From positions 1 to 15,543 of the forward strand of contig JBJSXF010000075.1 of the NCBI GenBank assembly GCA_046086225.1: 15,543 nucleotides of DNA. Reading direction: 5' to 3'. Below the pieces are notes generated by a model. That model did no database searches. It saw only the letters and a list, made by a program, of their open reading frames with translations, and was not told the origin of the DNA. Positions 1 through 7,438 of the stretch are shown here, piece after piece (position 1 is the first letter of the stretch; every line of letters begins with the position of its first letter). The position numbers and the translations under genes were made by a program. This DNA comes from JBJSXF01 sp046086225 (GTDB lineage Bacteria; Actinomycetota; Acidimicrobiia; IMCC26256; PALSA-610).

Positions 1-503
1 ACGTCGCAACGAAGTTCGTTCGCGACGCGCACAGCCGAGTAACTGTTGCGGGAGCGGGAGGTGACGAGGATCGGTCGTTCGCGTTCGATCGTGGGGACGA
101 CGGGCGGTGGATCGGTGCTGAAGACGATGTCGAGAGCAGGCATGCTGACGGCCGCTGCCGTGAGCACTCCGCGTTCCCACAATGCGACATGAATTGCCCA
201 ATCGAATCGCGGGGGTTCGGCGAACTCGTTCGTGCCGTCGATCGGATCGATGATCCAACGATGGGACGCACCCGCGTCCGCACCCGGATCGTGGCCGTAC
301 TCCTCGCCGAGGACCGCGTGATCGGGAAACGCGGCCAACGCGTCGCGGATGGCCCGTTCGACGGCCTGATCGGCTTCGCTCACCGGGGTGAGATCGGGCT
401 TCGTGGTGACGTGCAGATCATGGGCGCGAAAGCGCGCCGTGGTGATCACATCAGCGCGGTCGGCGAGTCCGAGCGCGAGATCGAGCGCGGTGGCGGTATC
501 CAC
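1..503 (-). CDS. Inositol monophosphatase superfamily phosphatase (CysQ/HisN-like), 3' end cut by window edge
   Basis: The frame stays open to base 1, giving the first 167 residues of a protein that should be about 250-270 long. The metal-binding signature of the Mg-dependent IMPase superfamily is clear: GEE at 66-68 and WIIDPIDGTNEF at 83-94, with Asp86 and Asp89 as expected ligands. The N-terminal stretch TKPDLTPVSEADQAVE (34-49) resembles histidinol-phosphatase HisN. The part after the signature (DWAIHVALW, then SMPA and TSRSR) resembles actinobacterial CysQ, a 3',5'-bisphosphate nucleotidase. The substrate therefore cannot be fixed from the visible part; the missing C-terminus would help. 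The GTG start at 503 is the first possible start after an in-frame TGA, which is also the thiolase stop 12 nt upstream, so translation is probably coupled to the thiolase gene. No strong ribosome binding site is visible. Confidence 0.85.
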   Translation of the reverse strand, partial: MDTATALDLALGLADRADVITTARFRAHDLHVTTKPDLTPVSEADQAVERAIRDALAAFPDHAVLGEEYGHDPGADAGASHRWIIDPIDGTNEFAEPPRFDWAIHVALWERGVLTAAAVSMPALDIVFSTDPPPVVPTIERERPILVTSRSRNSYSAVRVANELRCD

Positions 504-515
504 GGCGATCGCCGG

Positions 516-1694
516 TCAGGCCGGGTGGACTTCGAACACGGTCGCCGAGCCCATGCCGCCACCGGCGCACATGCTCGCCAACGCGAGTCCTCCGCCACGG
601 CGGCGCAGCTCGTAGAGCGTGGTGAGGATCATCCGGGCGCCGGTGGCGGCCACCGGATGCCCGAGCGAGCAGCCCGATCCGTTCACGTTGGTGATGTCCT
701 CGGAGAGACCGAGCTCGCGGCACGCGGCGACCGGCACCGAGGCGAAGGCCTCGTTGATCTCGACGAGGTCGAGGTCGGCCACGGTCAGGCCCGCCCGTTC
801 GAGCGCCTTCGGGATCGCCGAGATCGGACCGAGTCCCGTGTCGCGGGGCGCCACGCCGCTCGATGCCCACGACCGGATCGTGGCGAGCGGGACGAGACCG
901 TGGGCCTGGACGTACTCGGAGCTCACGAGTACGAGCGCCGCTCCCGCGTCGTTGACCCCGCTCGAGTTCCCGGCCGTGATCGGGAAGTCATCGATCTCGG
1001 GGTGCAGCGGCTTGAGCGCGGCCATCGTCTCCAGCGTGCTGCCCCGGCGGGGATGCTCGTCGACGGCGAACTCCACCACGGTGCCGTCGCGCCGGGTGAC
1101 GCTGATGGGCACGATCTCCTCGGCCAGCCGACCGTCATCGATGGCCGCGATGGCGCGCTCGTGCGAACGGACCGCCCAGGCGTCGCAATCGGCGCGGGTG
1201 AGGCCGGCCGCCTTCGCCGTGTTCCAGCCGACCGTGATCGACATGTCGAAGGCAGGCGCGTCGGACGTCTCGGGGTGCGAGGGCGACATCCACTGGGCCC
1301 AATCGTCGGTACCGAGCACCCGCTTCGTGACCATCGGCATCGAGGAGAGGCTCTCGGCGCCGCCTGCGATCACGGCCCGGTCCATGCCGGCGATGATGCT
1401 CCCGGCCGCGGCCTGGACCGCGGCCATGCCCGACGCACAGTGCCGATTCAGGGCCACCCCGGGCACGTTGGTGATGCCGAGCTCGACCGCCGCGTGGCGA
1501 GCGATGTCGCCGCCGCCCTGGAGCGACTCGCCCATGAGCGCATCGTCGATCTCGGACGCGGGAAGCCCCGAGCGGTCGAGGGCGGCGCCCATGGCGTGGC
1601 GAGCGAGTTCGAACGCGCTCACGTCGACCAGCGTGCCCTTGCGGGCAGTGCCGATCGCGGTGCGGGCCCCGGCGACGATGACGGCTTCGGGCAT
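516..1694 (-). CDS. Thiolase / acetyl-CoA acyltransferase (FadA/AtoB type)
   Basis: A 392-residue protein, the normal thiolase length. These enzymes condense two acyl-CoAs or cleave 3-ketoacyl-CoA with CoA, in the cytoplasm. All catalytic elements are present: nucleophilic Cys86 in NRHCASGM, the NEAFAS motif, His346 in the GHP motif (SLGHPVAATGAR), and acid/base Cys376 in CAGGGMG. The NVNGSGxSLGHP form recalls mycobacterial FadA5/FadA6-like degradative thiolases, so a role in beta-oxidation or sterol/lipid breakdown is more likely than a synthetic one, but this is inference. The ATG at 1694 is supported by GGAGGG 7 nt upstream. It lies 45 bp after the last tad gene on the same strand and 12 bp before the phosphatase gene, so it may receive read-through from the tad operon while being translated independently. 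Confidence 0.95.
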   Translation of the reverse strand: MPEAVIVAGARTAIGTARKGTLVDVSAFELARHAMGAALDRSGLPASEIDDALMGESLQGGGDIARHAAVELGITNVPGVALNRHCASGMAAVQAAAGSIIAGMDRAVIAGGAESLSSMPMVTKRVLGTDDWAQWMSPSHPETSDAPAFDMSITVGWNTAKAAGLTRADCDAWAVRSHERAIAAIDDGRLAEEIVPISVTRRDGTVVEFAVDEHPRRGSTLETMAALKPLHPEIDDFPITAGNSSGVNDAGAALVLVSSEYVQAHGLVPLATIRSWASSGVAPRDTGLGPISAIPKALERAGLTVADLDLVEINEAFASVPVAACRELGLSEDITNVNGSGCSLGHPVAATGARMILTTLYELRRRGGGLALASMCAGGGMGSATVFEVHPA

Positions 1695-1700
1695 GACGGC

Positions 1701-1707
1701 TCCCTCC
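1701..1707 (-). promoter_or_regulatory. Ribosome binding site of the thiolase gene
   Basis: The minus strand reads GGAGGGA here, 6 nt before the ATG at 1694. This fixes the thiolase start and shows that the gene is initiated on its own rather than by coupling to the tadG-like gene. Confidence 0.75.
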
Positions 1708-1739
1708 GGCTGCTGCGGCGCGCAGGCTACCGGGGTCGC

Positions 1740-2162
1740 TCAGGGCCGCTCGCGAGCGACGGCCTCCGCCCGCACCGCCACCGAGAATCGGTCACCGCCG
1801 AGGAAGATGCGCAGCAGGGTGAAGTCGACATGGTCCCGGAGCGCCACCCGCACCGATGCCCCGACGACGGTGATCGACGCGGCATCGAGCGAACGCGCTC
1901 GCGGGTGGCGGAGCAACACCTCGGTCGCGAGCATGCGGGCGGGAACCGGCGCGAGCCGGACTCGCCCGTTCCGGAGCGCCACCGGGTCGAGCCCGTTCCC
2001 GCCCGCAGTCGCCGCCGCGTCGGCCATCGCCGAGAGCTCACGCCGGACCGCCACCGCCCGCCACAGGTCGAGCGAGAGACCAGCGAGGAACAAGCAGCCC
2101 ACGCAGAGCCCGAGCACGAAGATGGTGACGGTTCCGCGTTCATCGGCCGCCCGGCCACTCAT
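1740..2162 (-). CDS. TadG-like pilus assembly protein (short)
   Basis: A 140-residue protein with a short charged leader ending in DERG (residue 10). A hydrophobic helix (about 12-30) follows, and then the ADAAATAGG-type stretch typical of the Tad/TadG N-terminal module. Such proteins are minor envelope components of Flp/Tad pili. The remainder is a small predicted beta-rich domain. Full TadG proteins often carry a long von Willebrand-type domain; that is absent, so only the N-terminal module is represented. The ATG at 2162 overlaps the stop of the preceding TadE-like gene by ATGA, indicating translational coupling. It is the last recognisable tad gene of the operon. A general TadE-like or Rv3656-type label would also be defensible. 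Confidence 0.75.
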   Translation of the reverse strand: MSGRAADERGTVTIFVLGLCVGCLFLAGLSLDLWRAVAVRRELSAMADAAATAGGNGLDPVALRNGRVRLAPVPARMLATEVLLRHPRARSLDAASITVVGASVRVALRDHVDFTLLRIFLGGDRFSVAVRAEAVARERP

Positions 2163-2569
2163 CGGCTGCGGAAGTCCTCGACCCGGCGGACCTCCAGCGC
2201 CCGATACCGCCAGGAACCCACCCGCATGCCGAGCACGGCGATCGCCGGCATCGGCACCTCCACGGACACTGCGAGCCGGTCGCCGCGTCCCGGCGCCAGG
2301 AGCGGCGCGCGGATCGTGACCTCGTCGCGGTCGATCCCGTGGAGCTCCGCCACCTCCCAGGCGACGGCGACCGCCTCAACCGGATCACCTCGGGGCCAGT
2401 CGCGAACCAGGACCCGAGCGGACTCCCGGGCCGCGACCGTCGCCGCGTGCCGACGCTCGGCCCACTGCGGCACCGTCGTCGCCACGACGACCATCGGGAG
2501 CAAGAGGCACGCAACCGCCGCGGCCCATTCGACGACCACGGCTCCCCGTTCGGACCGGCGGACGGTCAT
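2159..2569 (-). CDS. TadE-like pseudopilin 2
   Basis: A 136-residue protein. The leader MTVRRSERG is followed by AVVVEW, so a cleavage after Gly9 leaves Glu at +5, the hallmark of class III/Flp-type prepilin signals. The hydrophobic segment covers about residues 10-31 and is followed by the ARESARVLVRDW region typical of TadE. TadE proteins are pseudopilins processed by the prepilin peptidase and needed for pilus assembly. The ATG at 2569 is chosen because it overlaps the stop of the upstream TadE-like gene (ATGA, 2566-2569) and places the charged leader directly before the helix. A longer open frame extends upstream to 2686 but would run through the preceding gene. Confidence 0.8.
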   Translation of the reverse strand: MTVRRSERGAVVVEWAAAVACLLLPMVVVATTVPQWAERRHAATVAARESARVLVRDWPRGDPVEAVAVAWEVAELHGIDRDEVTIRAPLLAPGRGDRLAVSVEVPMPAIAVLGMRVGSWRYRALEVRRVEDFRSR

Positions 2570-2970
2570 CGTTCGCGCCGCGCCGTCGCCCGCAAGGTGA
2601 CGCTCCAACCGGGAACGACCGCCGGGATCCACGAAGGCATGACGAGCCGCGCCCGAGCGACGATGCGCCCCTCGGCCACCCGACATTCGAGTTCCTGCAC
2701 GCGGACGAGCGAGCCGCCGAGCACCGCGTCGACCCCATCACGGGCCCGGGTCGCGCACGCCGAGCCCGGGAACGCCACGTCGATCGGGACCGCGGCACGG
2801 GCTCCTTCCTCCAACGCAGACCGGACGGCGCCCCGGGCGTAGAGGTCGACGAGCAGGTTCGCGAGGAGCACGAAGAGCAGCAGCGAGAAGCCGACTGCGG
2901 TCACGTACTGCACCGTCGTGAGGCCCCGCTCGTCGACCCCGTTCCCGGACCCGGTGACGCGCCGGCGCAC
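2566..2970 (-). CDS. TadE-like pseudopilin 1
   Basis: A 134-residue protein starting with GTG 4 bp after the flp stop. The leader ends in DERG (Gly16), followed by LTTVQYVTAVGFSLLLFVLLANLL, a single membrane helix. The +5 residue is Gln instead of the usual Glu. After the helix comes YARGAVRSALEEGARAAV, a typical TadE segment. Two cysteines, Cys72 and Cys96, in the exported part could form a disulfide bond; this is inferred. Its likely role is as a minor pilin or pseudopilin of the Tad pilus. It is coupled to the next gene by an ATGA overlap. No convincing ribosome binding site precedes the GTG, so reinitiation after flp is likely. Confidence 0.78.
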   Translation of the reverse strand: MRRRVTGSGNGVDERGLTTVQYVTAVGFSLLLFVLLANLLVDLYARGAVRSALEEGARAAVPIDVAFPGSACATRARDGVDAVLGGSLVRVQELECRVAEGRIVARARLVMPSWIPAVVPGWSVTLRATARRER

Positions 2971-2974
2971 CGGA

Positions 2975-3178
2975 TCAGAGCACCGCGCCGCGGATCATCC
3001 GCACGATGTCGACTCCGAGGGTCTGGAGGAGACCCCAGATCACGACGAGCGCGAGGACGCCGAGCGCCGCGTTGCCGAGCAGCTCGGCGGTCGTCATGCC
3101 CGCCTCACCGTCACCCGCTCGGTTCGGCACCTCACGCTCCGACCGGTCTCCATCACCTGTGAGCACTGCCTCGTTCAT
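2975..3178 (-). CDS. flp: Flp-like pilin precursor, very short
   Basis: A 67-residue precursor. A hydrophilic leader of 27 residues ends in GDGEAG and is followed by MTTAELLGNA, so prepilin cleavage after Gly27 would give Glu at +5, the classical Flp/type IV prepilin rule. The mature part is only 40 residues and is essentially one hydrophobic helix (LGVLALVVIWGLLQTLGVDIV) plus a short basic tail. Position between tadC and the tadE genes fits the major pilin. It lacks the Glu-Tyr pair common in Flp pilins (Glu-Leu here). The ATG at 3178 is preferred over GTG at 3187 because GAGG lies 8 nt before the ATG. Function rests on signal and context, not on strong sequence identity. Confidence 0.7.
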   Translation of the reverse strand: MNEAVLTGDGDRSEREVPNRAGDGEAGMTTAELLGNAALGVLALVVIWGLLQTLGVDIVRMIRGAVL

Positions 3179-3183
3179 GACTT

Positions 3184-3191
3184 CCACCTCT
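3184..3191 (-). promoter_or_regulatory. Ribosome binding site of flp
   Basis: The minus strand reads AGAGGTGG, ending 5 nt before the ATG at 3178. It decides the pilin start in favour of 3178 and is the only dedicated Shine-Dalgarno inside the tad operon after its first gene. Confidence 0.6.
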
Positions 3192-3208
3192 CTCGACGGT
3201 TGGCTTCT

Positions 3209-4132
3209 TCACTGACTTCCGAGCACGATCGAAGGGAGCGGCGCCGCGATGAACAGCAGCATGACGGGCGCCAGGATGGCGATCGTCGGGACGAGCATCG
3301 TCGCCCGGCGCTTCACCGCTTCCTTCTGGAGCTGCTCCCGCCGGGCGTCGCGCAGGTCGGCACTCATCGCGAGCAGCCCTTCCCCGAGGTCGACGCCCCG
3401 CTCGATCCCGGCGGCGAGAAGCCGGTAGGTGCGAGCCGCCCCGGGCTCGGGAGTCTCCTCGGCCGCTCTCCGGAATGCGTCGACCTCACCGGCCCCGCTG
3501 CGGATCCACGTGAGCACATCGGCGAGCTCCTCGACGACGGCACCCGAGCCCCGGGCCACCACGCGCTGCACCGCCTGCATCCCGCCCGCACCCGTGCGCA
3601 CGTGCATCGCGAGCAGATGGTTCACCGTGTAGAGCTCGAGGCGAATCCGGTCGGCTCGTGCCGCGACCGCCCGGTCGAGGCTGCGGCGTTCCCGGGCGCC
3701 ACCCCAGATCGCGCCGGCTGCGCCCGCACCGAGCGCCAAACCCGGCGATCGGGTCAGTATTCCGACCCCGCACGCCGCCACTGCGCCGACGGCTGTGCCG
3801 AGCACGATTCGCCGCACCCGGAACTGCTCGGGTGTGGTGTCGCGTCGACCGGCCTGGCGCAACCGACGGGCGAGCCGTTCATCGCTCTGCCCGTCGGCCG
3901 CGCGGGCGAGCCTCGACAGCAGTGCCCGGGACGGTGGCCCGAAGAGCTTCGGGATCGTTCCGGTGCCGTCGCCCGTCCGACCGGCGAGCGGACGTCCGAG
4001 GGCCACGCGGGCCGAGGTCGTGTACGGGGCGAGGCGAGGGGCGAGCCGAGGAGTCGGCGGGTGGAGCCCCCGGGCCAGGCCGGCCACGCCGAGCCCGACC
4101 GCGGCGGCAGCCAGGAGCGCCGCCCCGCTCAC
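3209..4132 (-). CDS. tadC: TadC-like type II secretion F-domain protein (pilus platform)
   Basis: A 307-residue inner-membrane protein. Hydrophobic segments lie at about 3-20, 110-127, 130-146 and 280-298. The cytoplasmic T2SSF domain spans about 165-290, with the helix-rich LELYTVNHLLAMHVRTG and the pattern GIERGVDLGEGLLAMSADLR. TadB and TadC together form the membrane platform on which the TadA ATPase acts to drive pilin polymerisation. The GTG start at 4132 overlaps the stop of tadB (GTGA, 4129-4132). The linker between the first and second membrane segments contains the basic LARRLRQAGRRDTTPEQF region typical of TadC. The C-terminus ends right after the last helix, as in the family. Confidence 0.88.
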   Translation of the reverse strand: MSGAALLAAAAVGLGVAGLARGLHPPTPRLAPRLAPYTTSARVALGRPLAGRTGDGTGTIPKLFGPPSRALLSRLARAADGQSDERLARRLRQAGRRDTTPEQFRVRRIVLGTAVGAVAACGVGILTRSPGLALGAGAAGAIWGGARERRSLDRAVAARADRIRLELYTVNHLLAMHVRTGAGGMQAVQRVVARGSGAVVEELADVLTWIRSGAGEVDAFRRAAEETPEPGAARTYRLLAAGIERGVDLGEGLLAMSADLRDARREQLQKEAVKRRATMLVPTIAILAPVMLLFIAAPLPSIVLGSQ

Positions 4133-4995
4133 TGCGCGCCTCCGGCACCGAGCACGCGAGCCTCCACCGGCTCACGACCCAAGCGGCCGAGCACGACGAC
4201 CCCGAGTGCGGTCAGCGCGCCCGCCACCGCCACCGTGACGAGTCCCCCCGACGAGGCGTAGAAGTCGCGGAACGGACCGGGACGCGCCGTGAGCGCAACG
4301 AGCACGAGCCACGGCAGCACCGTGACCGCCCGGGCGTTGATCCGCATCTCGAGCCCTTCGGTCTCGATCGCGTCGAGGAGCTTGATGTCCCGCGTGGTCG
4401 CCGCGGTGAGGTCCTCGAGGATCGACCGGAGGATCGGGCCGCCCCGCTCGTAGGCGAGGATCAGCACCTCGATGATCCGGTCGCTCGTCGGATCGGCGAG
4501 GTCGGCCCGGACGACCTCGAGCGCCGGCACCGTGCCGAGCAGCCGCGAGAGGTCGGGGAAGGTCGCGAAGGCTTCCCGGATCGGCTCGGGCCCGCTCTCG
4601 GCCAGACCGATCACCGCCTGGGTGAGCGACCGACCCGACGCGACCGATGCCGAGAGGTCGCGGAGCCCGTCGGGCCACGCCTCCTGCACCGAGCGCAGCT
4701 TCCGGCGTCGAGCCCGGGCGAAGTAGGTGCGGGGCGTGCAGCCGACCGCCACGGCGGGCACGACGGCAACTGCGGCCGAACCGGTGATCGCTGCCACCAC
4801 GACGAAGGTCGCGAGTCCGGCGGCGATGCTCGCGGCGAGGAACCGCCCGGGCGCGACTCCGGCGGCAACCGCCGCCGGACCGGGCGCGACCGGACGGGGA
4901 CCCCGGCGTTCGGAGTAGGCCGGGAGCACGCCGCGGGCCAGACCGACCGCGGTCGCGAAGGCCAACCCGACGGCGCACGCTGCGACGAGTGTCAT
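4129..4995 (-). CDS. tadB: TadB-like type II secretion F-domain protein (pilus platform)
   Basis: A 288-residue membrane protein with hydrophobic segments at about 2-20, 52-86, 223-237 and 252-270. The T2SSF domain lies at about 107-230, starting with the typical WPDGLRDLSASVASGRSLTQAV and containing AYERGGPILRSILEDL. It pairs with TadC as the inner-membrane platform of the Flp pilus. The ATG at 4995 is chosen because it overlaps the tadA stop (ATGA, 4992-4995) and begins directly with a membrane helix; the longer upstream frame (to 5097) is proline- and arginine-rich antisense-like sequence inside tadA. The order A-B-C is the canonical tad order. Confidence 0.88.
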   Translation of the reverse strand: MTLVAACAVGLAFATAVGLARGVLPAYSERRGPRPVAPGPAAVAAGVAPGRFLAASIAAGLATFVVVAAITGSAAVAVVPAVAVGCTPRTYFARARRRKLRSVQEAWPDGLRDLSASVASGRSLTQAVIGLAESGPEPIREAFATFPDLSRLLGTVPALEVVRADLADPTSDRIIEVLILAYERGGPILRSILEDLTAATTRDIKLLDAIETEGLEMRINARAVTVLPWLVLVALTARPGPFRDFYASSGGLVTVAVAGALTALGVVVLGRLGREPVEARVLGAGGAQ

Positions 4996-6275
4996 GCCGC
5001 CCGACTCCCGGACTCCAGCAGACTCCGCAGACCCCGCCCGGCGGGGAGGACGCGGTCGACCCGGGCTTCGAGGGCCGGGGGCACCGCACCCGTCCACGCG
5101 AGCGGCTCGTCGGGCGCGGCCCGGACGAAGAGCGGCTCGAGCGCCTCCCGGTCACCGAAGCCGGGGACGACGGCGGCGATCTCCGTGACCTGACGACGAA
5201 TCCCGCCGCCGATCCCGCCGGCCTCGCTGCGATCCACGTGGACGACGATGTCGATGGCCGCCGAGAACACCCGCCGCACGATCGACTCGGTGACGTTCTC
5301 GCCCGCCATCAGCGCCGCATTGACGAGCGCATCGAGCACCTCGCTCGCTCGGTTCGCGTGCACCGTGCACAGGAAGCCGCACCCGGCGTTCACGGCCCGA
5401 GTGAGCTCGAAGGCCTCGGCGCCGCGCACCTCGCCCACGACGATTCGGTCCGGACGCATCGCCAAGACGAACTTGACGAGGTCCCGGAGGGAGATCCCGC
5501 CCTCGCCGTCGAGCCCCGGCGGTCGCACCTCGTAGTACGCACCGTGCCCGAGCGGGACGGCGATCTCACGGATCTCCTCACATGCTCGCACACAGTGCGC
5601 CGGTGGAACTGCGGCGATCAGTGCAGCGAGGAGGGTGGTCTTCCCCGCACCCGGCTCGCCGGAGACGGCGATCCGGCTCCGGAATCGCATGGCCGCGGCG
5701 AGGAACGCGGCGGCGGGCTCGTCAAGCGCACCGCGCGCGACCAAGCCGGCGAGCGAGACGTCCCGGACCGTGTAGCGCCGCAGCGTCGCCGACAGACGAT
5801 CGGCGACGGGTGGGATCGCGGCGGTGAGTCGGGCCGACCCGTCGAGTACCCGGGCCTGGACGATCGGTTGCTTGGCGTTGAGCTGGCGTTCCGTGACGGC
5901 CAGGAGCCGGTCGAGGATCTGGCGGTTCTCCTCCTCGGTGGTCGGCTCGGCGAGCCCGTGGAGTCGACCGCCGTCGTCGAGGAAGGTCACCCGGGCCCCT
6001 TCGACGAAGATCTCCTCCACGTCGGTCCGGGCGAGGAGGTCGCTGAGGGGGCCGAGGGCAGTGATCGACCGGAGCACCCGCTGCGCCATCGCTTCCGGAT
6101 CGCCGACCGGATGTCCACCCGATGTCCGCACCCGCCGCTGGAAGTCGTCGACCGCGCGCTCCACCTCGGACCGCACCTCGCCGGGCTGGTCGTCGGGCCG
6201 GATCCGACGCTGCTCGATTCCCCGGAGCGCGTCCCGGCGGATCACCTCGTACGCATCGACCCGCCCTTCGGTCAC
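4992..6275 (-). CDS. tadA: TadA/CpaF-type pilus assembly ATPase
   Basis: A 427-residue member of the GspE/VirB11-type secretion ATPases. Walker A is GEPGAGKT at 206-213, the Asp-box region is CEEIREI at 232-238, the Walker B-like segment is RIVVGEVRG at 277-285 with Glu282, and the His box is CTVHANRASEVL with His306. The N-terminal part (about 60-170) is the all-beta/helical domain with LGPLSDLLARTDVEEIFVEG typical of CpaF. It powers Flp pilin extrusion from the cytoplasmic face of TadB/TadC. The GTG at 6275 overlaps the tadZ-like stop (GTGA, 6272-6275), which sets the start; the open frame continues upstream to 6824 but that extension is a shadow of the tadZ-like gene. Confidence 0.95.
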   Translation of the reverse strand: MTEGRVDAYEVIRRDALRGIEQRRIRPDDQPGEVRSEVERAVDDFQRRVRTSGGHPVGDPEAMAQRVLRSITALGPLSDLLARTDVEEIFVEGARVTFLDDGGRLHGLAEPTTEEENRQILDRLLAVTERQLNAKQPIVQARVLDGSARLTAAIPPVADRLSATLRRYTVRDVSLAGLVARGALDEPAAAFLAAAMRFRSRIAVSGEPGAGKTTLLAALIAAVPPAHCVRACEEIREIAVPLGHGAYYEVRPPGLDGEGGISLRDLVKFVLAMRPDRIVVGEVRGAEAFELTRAVNAGCGFLCTVHANRASEVLDALVNAALMAGENVTESIVRRVFSAAIDIVVHVDRSEAGGIGGGIRRQVTEIAAVVPGFGDREALEPLFVRAAPDEPLAWTGAVPPALEARVDRVLPAGRGLRSLLESGSRAA

Positions 6276-7438
6276 GCCGCCGCCTCCTCGGCGACCATCG
6301 CCGCGAGTACTGCGTCGGTCAGCCGCTCGACGGCGCGGACGAACGGACCGCCACCGACCGGACGGCCCGCCCAGGCCGCCTCCGCGACTCGGGGATCGTC
6401 CGGGAGGAACACCACCGGCGCCTCGGGGAGCACCTCTCCGAACACCGCGACGATCTCGCTGCGCCGGAACCGATCGGCCGGCGCCCGATTCGCGGCGACG
6501 ACGATCGGGCCGGTTGGTGCGATCTCGCGGGCTCGTGCAATCCAGTCGAGTCCGCGCCCGATACCGACCGGCGTCGCGTCGACGACCGCCACGCTCACCG
6601 CAGCCTCGAGGACGAGCGCGCGTGCGGTCGCGTGCCGGGACCGGCCGTAGGTCGTCGGCACGTCGTCGAGGGGGGCGACACCGTCGACGACGGCGACCGG
6701 GCCGGCCGCCCCGAGCCGGTCCACGACCCGGCACACCTCGCCCGGCCGCACCTGGTGCCAGCCGTCCCGGTGCCCGAGACCGACCAGCACCGGCGACCGG
6801 CCCCGCCCGATCCGCTGGAGGCACTCGGCGAGCTCACCCCGACCGTGCTCGACAGCGTCGATCGCATCGCAGAGGTTGGGGGTGGGCTCGAGCCCGAGGC
6901 GAGGAGCGACGCCGGGGCCGACGTCATCGGCGTCGATGAGCACTGCGGTCTCCCGACCGTCCACCGCGACGCTCAGGGCGATCGCGACCTCGGTGCGCCC
7001 GGCGCCGGGTGCCCCACCGATCGCCACGAGCCGCTGACCCCCCGCCGGTTCCGGGGTCCGCTCCCGCCGGGGCTCGACCGGCCGGCTCCGGGCGCCGACG
7101 AGTGCGACGACCGAGCGGATGATGGCCTCCTCGCCGGCGTCCGAGGCGACGACCGCGTCGACGCCGAGGGCCAGGAGGTGATCGCGTCCGGCGGCTTCCT
7201 CCCGATCGAAGACGCCGAGCACGGGACCACCGCGGGCGTGCACCTCGTCGACGAACGCGTACGTGAGCGCCGGCCACCGGTGGCCGACGACGAGCACGTC
7301 ATACGACTCCTCGAGCGCGACGTCCGGCTCGACGATCAGGGCCCGCACTCGAGCACCGCCGTGATCGGAGCAGTGCCGGTGGAGCGCCTCGACCCACGGA
7401 TCGGCAGTGAACGCGAGCCCGATCTCGGGTTCGGTCAC
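6272..7438 (-). CDS. tadZ: TadZ/CpaE-like protein with modified P-loop
   Basis: A 388-residue protein with two parts. Residues 1 to about 115 look like a degenerate receiver-type domain (YDVLVVGHRWPALTYAF). Residues 135-388 form a MinD/ParA-like fold with GGAPGAGRTEVAIALS at 141-156, LIDADD at 167-172 and VVDG at 250-253. TadZ/CpaE proteins place the Tad machinery at a specific cell site. The P-loop lysine is replaced by arginine (Arg148), so nucleotide hydrolysis may be reduced or lost; atypical P-loops are known in the TadZ family. The GTG start at 7438 overlaps the stop of the cpaB-like gene (GTGA). Position between cpaB and tadA is the standard place for tadZ. Confidence 0.85.
   Translation of the reverse strand: MTEPEIGLAFTADPWVEALHRHCSDHGGARVRALIVEPDVALEESYDVLVVGHRWPALTYAFVDEVHARGGPVLGVFDREEAAGRDHLLALGVDAVVASDAGEEAIIRSVVALVGARSRPVEPRRERTPEPAGGQRLVAIGGAPGAGRTEVAIALSVAVDGRETAVLIDADDVGPGVAPRLGLEPTPNLCDAIDAVEHGRGELAECLQRIGRGRSPVLVGLGHRDGWHQVRPGEVCRVVDRLGAAGPVAVVDGVAPLDDVPTTYGRSRHATARALVLEAAVSVAVVDATPVGIGRGLDWIARAREIAPTGPIVVAANRAPADRFRRSEIVAVFGEVLPEAPVVFLPDDPRVAEAAWAGRPVGGGPFVRAVERLTDAVLAAMVAEEAAA

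Noticed and set aside
189..2600. 803-codon plus-strand open frame
   Set aside because: It lies antisense to the phosphatase, thiolase, tadG- and tadE-like genes, is extremely rich in Arg, Gly and His, and matches no family; long antisense frames are usual at this GC content.
6276..6824. N-terminal extension of the TadA ATPase
   Set aside because: This part is Arg/Pro/Gly-rich and overlaps the tadZ-like gene in another frame; the GTGA junction at 6272-6275 gives the expected protein length.
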